Source of the DNA: Limiplasma sp045538465
Lineage (GTDB): Bacteria > Bacillota > Clostridia > Christensenellales > Aristaeellaceae
Direction: 5' to 3'
Length of the DNA: 61,179 bases
Assembly: GCA_045538465.1 (NCBI GenBank)
Contig: JAZSRK010000125.1
Coordinates: forward strand, 1-61,179
The notes under the pieces were generated by a model that worked only from the letters and a program-made list of their open reading frames with translations, was not told the DNA's origin and ran no database searches. A program made the translations under genes and the position numbers. The first letter of the stretch is position 1, and every line of letters starts with the position of its first letter. Shown here piece after piece: positions 46,604-54,796 of the stretch.

Positions 46604-48004
46604 TTAGTCGATATCCACCCAATCGTAGCCCAGATAGGTGGTGAAAGCTTCCTCAAGAATGGCCTTGTAGTGGCCTTCGCAAATGGCGGTGTGGTGCTTG
46701 AAGCCGCCCTTTGCCAAGCGGATCAGCTTGTTTTGCAGATCGTCGATCTCCGCAACGCCGCCGCAGCCGAAGAATTCGGGCTCGATCACATCATCGGTAA
46801 ACTTGCCTTCGCTGGCGTAGATGACGATCTTGCCATCCTTGGTCTGGCAGTTGGAAATGGTAATGGGCATGGGCTTGATGCGGCCTTCGTTGCAGCCCCA
46901 GCCGCTACCGGGGTCGTTCTTGGCAAACATCTTGTGCTCGGTGACGGTGCCCTTGCCAGCCATCAGGCTCTGAGCCACCGGGCCGCAGTGGAACAGGATC
47001 ACCTTGTTTTCGTCATCGCCGTAGTTGTTGTTCCAGTCCAGAACAGCGGTTGCGCCCTCGGAGGCAAGGCTCATGGCACGCATGGTGATGGCAGAGCACA
47101 TGTCGATCTCGCAGGAAGCCACGATGCCACGGTCGTTCAGCTCGCTGAGCAGCACGCAGGGGCATACCCGCAGGTAGGTCTCCATCTCGTTCCAGCAGCG
47201 GAGAGCCAGCGCATCCAGGTGGTACTCTTCGATATACTCGTCAATGACCACGGAGACCTTTGCCAGCGTCAAGGCGTTTTCGGCGGGCACAAGGGAGAAA
47301 TCGGTGTAATTTTTCAGGTGCTCCAATTTGGCAAGCACGATGGGATCATCGTTCTGCTTCTCCCGCACCTTCTCGAACACTTCGCTCAGGTCGAAAGATT
47401 CCACGTTGATGCCGTTTTTCTGCATGGCGATCTCGTCAAAGCGCACGGTTTTGAAGGCGGTGGTGCGGGCGCCGATGCAGCCCAGATTGAACCGCTTCAT
47501 GCCGTTGACCACCCGGCAGATGGCGGCGAAATCCCGCAGGTTCTGCTGGAAAGCAGGGGTCAGGGGATGCACCACATGGGGTTTCATCACAGTAAAGGGC
47601 ACGTTGTACTGGCAGAACACATCCGTCACGGAGAACTTGCCGCAGTAGGCATCCCGGCGGTGCTTGAAGTCCATCTTCCCGATCTCGTCCGGATAGGCCT
47701 GCATCAGAATGGGCACGCCTGCATCCTGCAAGGCTGTGATGGCGCCGTTTTCATCCGCAAAGATGGGCATGGAGAAGATGACGCCGTCGTACTGGCCTTC
47801 GTGTGCCTTGAGCCATTTGGCATACAAAAGGCCTTCATCACGGGTCTCCACGCCGCCGTAGCGGGTCAGCTCCGCATCCATGGCAATATAATCATAGCCC
47901 GCATCCGTCACCGCTTTGATCATATCCTCCCGGGCACCGTAGATCAGTTCGCCGGGCATGAAGCCACGGTTGCAGAAGCACAGGGCAAAGGTCATCTTTT
48001 TCAT
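46604..48004 (-). CDS. L-fucose/L-arabinose isomerase-family protein
   Basis: This 466-residue protein resembles the fucose/arabinose isomerase fold, which interconverts an aldose and its ketose with a divalent metal. Visible family segments are YDGVIFSMPIFADE, LGCIGARTTAFKTVR, LRCWNEMETYLRVCPC, CEIDMCSAITMRAMSLAS and HCGPVAQSLM. The start has GGAGG 9 bases upstream. It lies between the DUF4432 gene (14 bp) and the kinase gene (12 bp). Candidate substrates include fucose, D-arabinose or a modified sugar; the sequence alone does not decide. Confidence 0.85.
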   Translation of the reverse strand: MKKMTFALCFCNRGFMPGELIYGAREDMIKAVTDAGYDYIAMDAELTRYGGVETRDEGLLYAKWLKAHEGQYDGVIFSMPIFADENGAITALQDAGVPILMQAYPDEIGKMDFKHRRDAYCGKFSVTDVFCQYNVPFTVMKPHVVHPLTPAFQQNLRDFAAICRVVNGMKRFNLGCIGARTTAFKTVRFDEIAMQKNGINVESFDLSEVFEKVREKQNDDPIVLAKLEHLKNYTDFSLVPAENALTLAKVSVVIDEYIEEYHLDALALRCWNEMETYLRVCPCVLLSELNDRGIVASCEIDMCSAITMRAMSLASEGATAVLDWNNNYGDDENKVILFHCGPVAQSLMAGKGTVTEHKMFAKNDPGSGWGCNEGRIKPMPITISNCQTKDGKIVIYASEGKFTDDVIEPEFFGCGGVAEIDDLQNKLIRLAKGGFKHHTAICEGHYKAILEEAFTTYLGYDWVDID

Positions 48005-48018
48005 GGGGTCGTCCTCCT

Positions 48019-48996
48019 TTAGATGGTCTCAAATTGGAATGTAACTTGGGTTTTGACGGTTTCAAAAGGGGCAAGCACAGGAAGGGTGCCGTTTTCCCGC
48101 TCCTCCTTGCGGCCCTTGATGTAGCAGTTGGTTGGCTCCAAGCCGCACACATAATCGCCGCTGGCCATACTGCGCCAGTGCGCCAATATGGGCAAGGTAT
48201 CGCTCCATGTCATAGACATGCGGGTATGGATGTCCTCGTTGACGATCGCCACCTGATGCGCCATGTTTTCGTGGAAGAACACCCGCTCCTCCTCGCCGGG
48301 GGTGGGCTTATCAAAGGTGGTCTCCCGGCCGATGCCGGTGGCGGCAAAGGGTGTGCGGGGGCTGGTTTTGCGATCCTCGGGCAATTCCACCCGGGCGTTT
48401 TCCGATACCAGCGGCCAGCCGAAGTTGCAATGGTACAAAAGGGCATATTCCTCAGCGGCGTGGGCAAGGTTGGTCACTTCGTCCGAGACCGTCACCTCAG
48501 CGCCCATGACTGGAATGCGGATGGTGCGCTTTAGTTGCAGGTTATGCCCGAACAGGGCCGTCTCCCGCATGGTGCCTTTGATCAGGATGGTATCCTCCTC
48601 CACATCCACGCAAAGGTTCTCCGCCATCAGGCTATGGTAGCGCCCGTGGAGGGGGTGCCACTCGTCCCCATCCCGGTGTGCGCCGCCGGTGGAGCGCAGG
48701 CCGCAGGTATACAGCATGCCGCCGGGGAAGGTTTTCAGAAATTCCGTTTCATAGGGGCTGATGGCCGCCGGGCTATCGTAGCCGTTTTTGCTGATGAAGG
48801 CCACATTGGTGCCCTTGTAGCGCACCTGACCGATATCCAGCCCGGCATCGGGCAGGATGTCCAGCTGCAAGCCGCCAGCAGTGCATACTTCTATGATCTC
48901 CGTATTCTTTGCTTTGCCTTCGTTTATCGTTACCCTGCGCAACGTGTACATCTGTTGCGGATGGCACAGATAGCCACTTTTTTGAAGCTCCACCAT
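48019..48996 (-). CDS. DUF4432-family (aldose-epimerase-like) protein
   Basis: I start this 325-residue protein at 48996 (MVELQKSGYL), with AAGGAG 8 bases upstream; a TTG seven codons earlier overlaps that site. It has the galactose-mutarotase-like beta fold of DUF4432, with LDILPDAGLDIGQVRYKG, PGGMLYTCGLRSTGG, LHGRYHSL and LYHCNFGWPLVSE. Family members are thought to interconvert sugar anomers or related epimers. As first gene of the catabolic unit it would supply the anomer used by the isomerase. The exact reaction is not established for the family. Confidence 0.85.
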   Translation of the reverse strand: MVELQKSGYLCHPQQMYTLRRVTINEGKAKNTEIIEVCTAGGLQLDILPDAGLDIGQVRYKGTNVAFISKNGYDSPAAISPYETEFLKTFPGGMLYTCGLRSTGGAHRDGDEWHPLHGRYHSLMAENLCVDVEEDTILIKGTMRETALFGHNLQLKRTIRIPVMGAEVTVSDEVTNLAHAAEEYALLYHCNFGWPLVSENARVELPEDRKTSPRTPFAATGIGRETTFDKPTPGEEERVFFHENMAHQVAIVNEDIHTRMSMTWSDTLPILAHWRSMASGDYVCGLEPTNCYIKGRKEERENGTLPVLAPFETVKTQVTFQFETI

Positions 48997-49059
48997 ATAC
49001 AAAACTCCTTTCACCAATGTAGTTTTCTATAAGTGATATTTCTGTTTTTTGATAGGATT

Positions 49060-49088
49060 ATTGTAATAGATTTTACCGCAGAAAACAA
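49060..49088 (-). promoter_or_regulatory. Predicted promoter of the isomerase-kinase-aldolase unit
   Basis: On the minus strand there is TTGTTT (49083-49088), a 17-bp spacer and TACAAT (49060-49065). A GACAAAATTTGTC dyad (49107-49119) lies 18 bp upstream of the -35 and shares the ACAAAAT half-site with the mglB promoter. Confidence 0.6.
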
Positions 49089-49219
49089 TAGGACATTTTT
49101 CAAAGCGACAAAATTTGTCTGTGTGTCCTTTGCTTAAAGGATCACAGTTATATAAGCAATCGCGAGATTAACCTTCTCACGTCATGACATGGTTGTACAT
49201 TTTCATCCATACAAACAAA

Positions 49220-49259
49220 CCGACAGCCTTGGGTACTTCAATCCCCCCTAGACTGTCGG
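49220..49259 (-). terminator. Terminator of the LRR-radical SAM-polyAsn unit
   Basis: CCGACAG (49220-49226) and CTGTCGG (49253-49259) form the base of a long stem extended by AAG/CTA and GGG/CCC pairs, followed on the minus strand by TTTGTTTG. It lies 44 bp past the polyAsn gene. Confidence 0.75.
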
Positions 49260-49303
49260 ATAAAGAATTTATATCAGTTACTGTCCCATCATAAAGCGAG
49301 GTT

Positions 49304-49744
49304 TTAAGAATTGTTATTATTGTTGTTATTATTATTGTTATTGTTGTTATTGCTGCCGCCGCCGGAGCTGCTTCTGCTATAGTTTCTACGGCCGTAGTAG
49401 CCGTCACTTCTGCTATGGTTTTCGGGATATTGGAATGCAAAACCGTTAGACCTTAATGTTATTTGCATGGCACTGCCCATTTTTACCGCTGTTTTGAAGG
49501 CCTCCTTTTCGCCTTCGATGTGTACGAAATCAGATTTCAACGTAACTGCGCCGCGCCCGGATAAAAGCGTTTGATAGATCTTTTCGGTATAGGCTTCGTT
49601 CGTTTCCAAATCGGGGGCGTATTCAAAAAGGCGGCGAATGAGCGTACCAGCTTTGATCTCATTGTAGGTAACTTTCACCGCAATATCTGCGGGAACCTTT
49701 TTTCCTTCTGTTAACGATAGAATGTGCGTATAGGCTGTCGCCAT
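49304..49744 (-). CDS. Small protein with Ser/Gly/Tyr linker and 14-Asn C-terminus
   Basis: This 146-residue protein has an ordered N-terminal domain of about 100 residues (LSLTEGKKVPADIAV, GRGAVTLKSDFVHIEGEKEAF). A linker rich in Tyr, Arg, Ser and Gly follows, then Asn 132-145 and a final Ser. The Asn codons are a mix of AAT and AAC. AGGAGG precedes the ATG. It starts 4 bp after the radical SAM gene stop, so the two are co-translated. I do not recognise the family. It could be the substrate of that enzyme, with the N-terminal domain as recognition part, but no known core motif is seen. Confidence 0.7.
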   Translation of the reverse strand: MATAYTHILSLTEGKKVPADIAVKVTYNEIKAGTLIRRLFEYAPDLETNEAYTEKIYQTLLSGRGAVTLKSDFVHIEGEKEAFKTAVKMGSAMQITLRSNGFAFQYPENHSRSDGYYGRRNYSRSSSGGGSNNNNNNNNNNNNNNS

Positions 49745-49747
49745 CGT

Positions 49748-51502
49748 TTATCCCTCCTTGCTTAGATCTGGCAGGTGCACATAGTAAAATTCGATGTTGG
49801 GAAATGGCAGATTGATCGCCTGAAGATGATAAAAGGCATTCTCTTTCTGCTTGGCATAATGATAGTTACGAAGTGCAGCAGTCGTAAAGAACAGATTGTT
49901 GGGCACCTCTGTACCTAAAAAGGGCAGATAAGGTCTCAGCATTTCGCTCAATGGGATCTGATAATATCCTTCGCGGTCGCCAGGCAGCATTTCCAAGGCA
50001 TAGCCATGCAATTCCAGCGTGACCACATGCGCTTGTTTCTCCCTTCCCTCATCGCCGTAGACGATGGTACGTCCATCCAGCAGCATCATATAGAGCGCAT
50101 TGTGCGCTGGCCACGGTGATAACGCCGCCAATGCATCTTTGCGCATATACAGCGTCAGCTGGGTCTGCGGCAGCAGCATAAGGACATCCCTCTCCCGCTT
50201 GAGGATCTGACTATGCAGGGGGATATCCTGCCCATCGCATTGTAGCACAAACAAATCGGGGTCGTAGACCATTTGAAGCTTGGCATCGCTTGCAATGATC
50301 GCCTGAAGGGACGGCATTCCCAAAGGCCCGTACTTAGGCTCCTGATAATATGCCTTGGCTAATTCTGGGCGCATTTTCTGCAAATAGTCATGCACCGCAT
50401 TCTCCGGCGGCTCCCATGCAGGGTTATCTCTTAGATAGAGTTTCTTTTGCAACTGGCAAGTATACGAAAATCCGCTGTTGTTCACTTTTTTAACAAAGGG
50501 GCAGCCGGTTTTGCACAGATCGAACCATGGGCAGGCTGCACATTCATCCTCAAAGGGAACGCATGCATGTGCCCTGCGTATCTTTTCCTCCCCGTTTTGC
50601 AAGATCTCCTCTACCGAATCCCGATAGATGTTGCCGTAATAAAACTCCGGGTGTCCCTGCCCCCGCACGCAGGAATAGATATCGCCGTTGCGTTCTAAGA
50701 GGAAAAACTTTTCGCCGCAGTTTACGCAGTTTGTGCAGTAATTGGGGGTGAATTCAGCAAACCATGCGCCATGCAGTCCTTTTTCCAGCTCTGTGCCTTC
50801 AAACTCAGTGCACATACGTTCATACAGGGCAATCTGTTCTTCCTCGCTCAGCGGGTGGAGCGCCTGCGGTGCATCGGGGCTGGCAAAACCGACCATAAAG
50901 TTAAAATCATTCATATCCAGACAGGTATTATCGTGCAGGTAGCGGATATCCTCAACGATCTCGTCCAGATGCTCGAAATGTTCATGGAAGATAGTTGCCG
51001 AAACCTTTTTTCGGCAGGGCAGCGTTCGCAGTGCTTCAATATTTTTCAAGATCTGATCCAGCGTATCCCCGCCGCCCTTGTTGCGGCGATGTTTTCGGTG
51101 CAGCGACAGCGGCAGATCCAGACTGCCGCTCACCGTTACACGATGTTCTGCAATGGCATCCAAATGCCGATCCAACCCGTACAGATTTGTTTTGATATGC
51201 GGCGTCTCCGGGGTAGCGCCAAAAGTTTTGAGCAGCAGCCTATACTTGGCGTAATATTCTTCCACATAAGCAAGCAGTGCATTGAGCGTTTCCGCAGGCA
51301 GTGTGGTAACCTCGCCGCCGTGCAAAGAAATATTGAAGGGAACGACCTCTGATGCATGCAACTTCTCCACCGCGTATGCCAGCGTTTCCAGCGGCGTATG
51401 TTCGCAGCGCTGCGCTGCGTCGGTCTGGCCGCCAAGGTAACAGTAGCTGCACCGCATGTTACAGGCCATGGTTGGTACATAAAGAAGATGGATAAAACGC
51501 AT
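49748..51502 (-). CDS. Radical SAM/SPASM-type enzyme
   Basis: This 584-residue enzyme should use a 4Fe-4S cluster and S-adenosylmethionine to start radical chemistry on a peptide or protein. The radical SAM motif CNMRCSYC (Cys 14, 18 and 21) is intact, followed by SLHGGEVTTL. A SPASM-like set of Cys lies at about 254-350: CTNCVNCGEKF, IYSCVRGQGH, CAACPWFDLCKTGCPF and YTCQL, the pattern of auxiliary-cluster maturases. About 230 further residues without a recognised motif follow. GGAGG precedes the ATG. It sits between the LRR gene and the polyAsn gene, suggesting one of these is the target. Confidence 0.88.
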   Translation of the reverse strand: MRFIHLLYVPTMACNMRCSYCYLGGQTDAAQRCEHTPLETLAYAVEKLHASEVVPFNISLHGGEVTTLPAETLNALLAYVEEYYAKYRLLLKTFGATPETPHIKTNLYGLDRHLDAIAEHRVTVSGSLDLPLSLHRKHRRNKGGGDTLDQILKNIEALRTLPCRKKVSATIFHEHFEHLDEIVEDIRYLHDNTCLDMNDFNFMVGFASPDAPQALHPLSEEEQIALYERMCTEFEGTELEKGLHGAWFAEFTPNYCTNCVNCGEKFFLLERNGDIYSCVRGQGHPEFYYGNIYRDSVEEILQNGEEKIRRAHACVPFEDECAACPWFDLCKTGCPFVKKVNNSGFSYTCQLQKKLYLRDNPAWEPPENAVHDYLQKMRPELAKAYYQEPKYGPLGMPSLQAIIASDAKLQMVYDPDLFVLQCDGQDIPLHSQILKRERDVLMLLPQTQLTLYMRKDALAALSPWPAHNALYMMLLDGRTIVYGDEGREKQAHVVTLELHGYALEMLPGDREGYYQIPLSEMLRPYLPFLGTEVPNNLFFTTAALRNYHYAKQKENAFYHLQAINLPFPNIEFYYVHLPDLSKEG

Positions 51503-51519
51503 AGTGAGCCTCCATCCTA

Positions 51520-54500
51520 TTATTCCTGAAAACGCGTGATCGTTACGGGAGTATCCTTGAAAGCGCGCTCGTTTACGGAGCAGGTTTTGGGTATGCTGAT
51601 CTCGCGAAGTGACTTACACGTCCGGAAGGCCGAAGAGCCGATCTCTTCAAGGGAGGAAGGTATCGTTACCGAACGCAGGCTGCGGCATTCCCGGAAGGCG
51701 TGCGCAGAGATCTTCGTAACGCCTTGCGGAATGTGGATACTCGTGAGGCCCGATTGGTAAAAGGCTGATTCGCTTATCTTTCCATCCGGCATAACGTCGG
51801 GCAATTGAATGCTGGCGAGAGAAGTGCAACCATAAAAACCTTTGGCGGGGATCTTGAGCACACCATCGGGGATGGTGATGGTCTGGAGACCCTTACAGCC
51901 CTCGAAAACAGATTCGCCCAATTCCAGCACCGTGCTTGGCAGGCTGATCTCTTCCAGCGCCGTGCAATTCTGGAAGCAACGAGCAGATATCTCCGTTATG
52001 CCTTCCTGCATCAATACGTTTTTGAGGCTGGTGCAGTCTTTGAAGGTATCTGCATGCAGCGTTGTAATTCCAGCGGGCAGCATTACGGTCATCAGACTGG
52101 TGCAACCAGAAAACGTTTTAGCAGAGATCTTTGTTACTCCGTCAGGCAATGTGATGCGCTCAAGCGCCGTGCAGCCCATAAAGGCGGCTTCCCCCACTTC
52201 GGTAAGCGTGGTCGGCAAAGCAACTTCTTTCAACGCTGTGCAATTCTGAAAACAGCGGGCAGATATTTGTGTGATGCCCTCCGGCAAAGCAATGTTCTCA
52301 AGGGCTGTACAGTTGTTGAAAGCATCTGCATGCAAGGTGGTGAGCCCCACAGGCAGCGTGACGGCGGTCAGATTCTTGCAGCCATAGAAAGCATGTGAGG
52401 AGATATCTTCAACGCCCTCCGGGATAACGATATTTTTCAGCGCAGAACAGTATGCAAAGGATAGTGCACCCACCCTGCGCAACGTAGACGGCAAGGTGAT
52501 CTCTTCCAGCGCAGAACAATAACAGAAGCAGCCGCTTTCTATTTCCGTAATGCCCTGTGGCAAATTGACACTGCGCAGGTTGATGCATCCGCTAAAGGCA
52601 TCCTCCGGCAAAGTGGTCATTCCGTCGGGCAAAGTGACGGTCGTCAGACCCTTACAGCCTTCGAAAGCGTTTTCGCCAATGGTGGTAAGCCCGGAAGGGA
52701 ACGTGATGCTTTCAATATCCACACGATCCAAAAAGGCGTTTGGCGCAATGCCAACAACAGGAAGCCCATCATACATTTCTGGAATGACCACATGACCATC
52801 GACCAAATCTTCAGCGCCGCTCATATATAGAATGGCCTGATCATTCTCGATGAGATAGGCAGACTGCTTTGGCAACTGTATGTATTCTACTTCAATGTCG
52901 TTGCGTTTACCTGCCAGCTCACAGCTAATGGGCAGATATAGATAGGTAAGCTGCGGGCAATCGTCAAAAGAGTCGTAGTGCACAAGCTGCAACGAATCGG
53001 GGATCTCCACCCTTGCAAGGCTGCTGCAGCCAAAAAACGCTCTTTCGCCAATGGACGTAAGACCAACGGGGAGTTCTGCGCAAGGAACGGCATCGCTTTC
53101 GCCCGTTCCCACTGGATCGGTCTGCATCGTGCTGCCAGCGACCCTGATCTCCTTTAGTGCTGTACAGCCCACGAATGCTTCGCTTGCGATCGTGCGTATC
53201 GAAGCAGGGAGCACAATGCGCTGGATATCCTGCTGGTGCGCCATTGCACGTTCGTTGATACCAACGACAGGCAAGCCTTGGTACAGTTCTGGGATGGTCA
53301 CTGTACCGTTTTGGATATCCTCTTTTCCTATAACGACCAGATAGGCTTCCTGGTTTTCGATATGATAGATGGTTTCAGCAGTTGCCCACTCAACAACTAC
53401 GGAGTCATCAAATGCATTGTTCTGCACCGCACACGTGGGCGGTACGTTCACACGTTTCAGTTTATCGCATCCGTCAAAAGCACGAGCATCGATCACCTTC
53501 AGCTGGGTGTTTATCGTTACCTCTGTAAGATCTTCACATTTATGAAAGCTGTAACGCCCAATGCTGACCAAACTTTCCGGTAAATGGATCTCTGTAAGCC
53601 CGCAACACTGTTCAAAAGCACCATCTGTATTAAGAGAGCTGGAATCATCACCAATATGCTGCAAACCCTCGGGCAGTTTGATCTCTGTCAGTTTTTCGCA
53701 ACGATAGAACGTACCGTCGTGCAGCACTGTAACACCGGATGGAATGTTGATCGCGGTCAAATTAGTGCAGCCGCTGAATGCATGTGCACCGATCTCTGTA
53801 ATGCTCTCAGGCAATTGTACCTCGACCAGTTTCTCATTATCCTTAAACGCTTTTCGTCCAATGGCGACAACAGGTTCGCCCTTTATTTCGGCGGGAACAA
53901 CCACAACACCGTTCTTGATATCATGTCGACCGATCTCGCTCAGCCACACGCCGTTATTGTAAAACCTATACACGGTCTCGCCGTCTTGCCAAGTGATAAT
54001 GCCTACAGCAGCAACAAACACGCAAATCAATAAAGCGCTCAGTTTTGCCCATTTGCTGGCCAGCGGTGCGGTTTCGGGTTCAGCAGACTCATTCTGCCCA
54101 TAGGTCTTGACCGATGTATCCGTCTCGCCTTTGGCGATGACCGCACCAAAAGATGCGCCCTGTGCAAACGCCAGCTCAATGACCTCCATATCGGTAAGAT
54201 GCTTGAGATGCTGAAAGCACTTTACAGCATTGCGAGCCATGATGCCGACAAAGCACAAAACGATCACGATCACCACAAACCATAGCTTGCTCAAGGACAG
54301 ATCCGAATTGCGTAAGCCAACCGACAAGATCGGAATGGTCAAAGCGATGGCAACAAGAAATATATAAAAACAAAAACGTGTTTTCTTTTCATATTGATCC
54401 TGCGCGTCTGCAAGCTTCTCTTTGCGCAGTTTTGCACTGATCCGGCTGATGGCGTCTTCTGTAAGCCCGACAGAATCCACCAGAGCTTCTACAGCCGTTT

Positions 54501-54540
54501 TCTCCCATAGGGAAGACGGTGATATACCAAAATTGCTCAT
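51520..54540 (-). CDS. Membrane-anchored BspA-type leucine-rich-repeat protein
   Basis: This 1006-residue protein has a cytosolic start (about 55 residues), two helices at about 56-76 and 86-106, an acidic cytosolic loop, a third helix at about 163-184, and then a long extracellular array. The array consists of about 25 LRR_5/BspA-type repeats with the pattern ITEIGxHAFxGCTxLTxIxLPxG, interrupted by degenerate modules that begin AIGRKAF or VVGINERA. No LPXTG is present, so the N-terminal helices anchor it. AGGTGGT precedes the ATG. Such arrays bind proteins or polysaccharides. It is the first gene of the radical SAM unit, 17 bp ahead of the enzyme. Confidence 0.88.
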   Translation of the reverse strand: MSNFGISPSSLWEKTAVEALVDSVGLTEDAISRISAKLRKEKLADAQDQYEKKTRFCFYIFLVAIALTIPILSVGLRNSDLSLSKLWFVVIVIVLCFVGIMARNAVKCFQHLKHLTDMEVIELAFAQGASFGAVIAKGETDTSVKTYGQNESAEPETAPLASKWAKLSALLICVFVAAVGIITWQDGETVYRFYNNGVWLSEIGRHDIKNGVVVVPAEIKGEPVVAIGRKAFKDNEKLVEVQLPESITEIGAHAFSGCTNLTAINIPSGVTVLHDGTFYRCEKLTEIKLPEGLQHIGDDSSSLNTDGAFEQCCGLTEIHLPESLVSIGRYSFHKCEDLTEVTINTQLKVIDARAFDGCDKLKRVNVPPTCAVQNNAFDDSVVVEWATAETIYHIENQEAYLVVIGKEDIQNGTVTIPELYQGLPVVGINERAMAHQQDIQRIVLPASIRTIASEAFVGCTALKEIRVAGSTMQTDPVGTGESDAVPCAELPVGLTSIGERAFFGCSSLARVEIPDSLQLVHYDSFDDCPQLTYLYLPISCELAGKRNDIEVEYIQLPKQSAYLIENDQAILYMSGAEDLVDGHVVIPEMYDGLPVVGIAPNAFLDRVDIESITFPSGLTTIGENAFEGCKGLTTVTLPDGMTTLPEDAFSGCINLRSVNLPQGITEIESGCFCYCSALEEITLPSTLRRVGALSFAYCSALKNIVIPEGVEDISSHAFYGCKNLTAVTLPVGLTTLHADAFNNCTALENIALPEGITQISARCFQNCTALKEVALPTTLTEVGEAAFMGCTALERITLPDGVTKISAKTFSGCTSLMTVMLPAGITTLHADTFKDCTSLKNVLMQEGITEISARCFQNCTALEEISLPSTVLELGESVFEGCKGLQTITIPDGVLKIPAKGFYGCTSLASIQLPDVMPDGKISESAFYQSGLTSIHIPQGVTKISAHAFRECRSLRSVTIPSSLEEIGSSAFRTCKSLREISIPKTCSVNERAFKDTPVTITRFQE

Positions 54541-54578
54541 ACGATCACCACCTATATAAATTCGGTTTGATTGATAAA

Positions 54579-54607
54579 ATCATACGCCTGCTGTTTTTAT
54601 TTGTCAA
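54579..54607 (-). promoter_or_regulatory. Promoter of the LRR-radical SAM-polyAsn unit
   Basis: On the minus strand there is TTGACA (54602-54607), a 17-bp spacer and TATGAT (54579-54584), one base from full consensus, 38 bp before the ATG. Confidence 0.85.
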
Positions 54608-54644
54608 GTTAAGGTGGTTGCTGTATGGAGGGCTTGCATCCCTT

Positions 54645-54762
54645 CTTGCCTCTCCCTCTTTGAAGAGGTAGCTGAGCGCAGCGAAGCCGGAGAGGGTTCG
54701 CTGCTGCATATGCCCTCTCAGTCAGGCTTCGCCCGACTACTCTCCCAGAGGGAGAGCCAAGG
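54645..54762. repeat. MITE-like intergenic inverted-repeat element
   Basis: This 118-bp sequence has imperfect terminal inverted repeats (CTTGCCTCTCCCTCTTTG against the reverse complement of CAGAGGGAGAGCCAAGG) and an internal GC-rich, pairing-prone centre (AGGCTTCGCC, GAGGGTTCGC). It has no coding capacity. Similar short CTCTCCC-ended elements are common between genes in Clostridia. It marks the junction between the LRR unit and the polyvalent-protein remnants. Confidence 0.6.
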
Positions 54763-54796
54763 TGGAGGGAGGCCTTACTGGATTTCCAAAAGCTAA

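Noticed and set aside
49177..49440. An 87-codon frame overlapping the polyAsn region
   Set aside because: It is the same DNA read in another frame (Thr/Ile repeats) and runs through the terminator hairpin.
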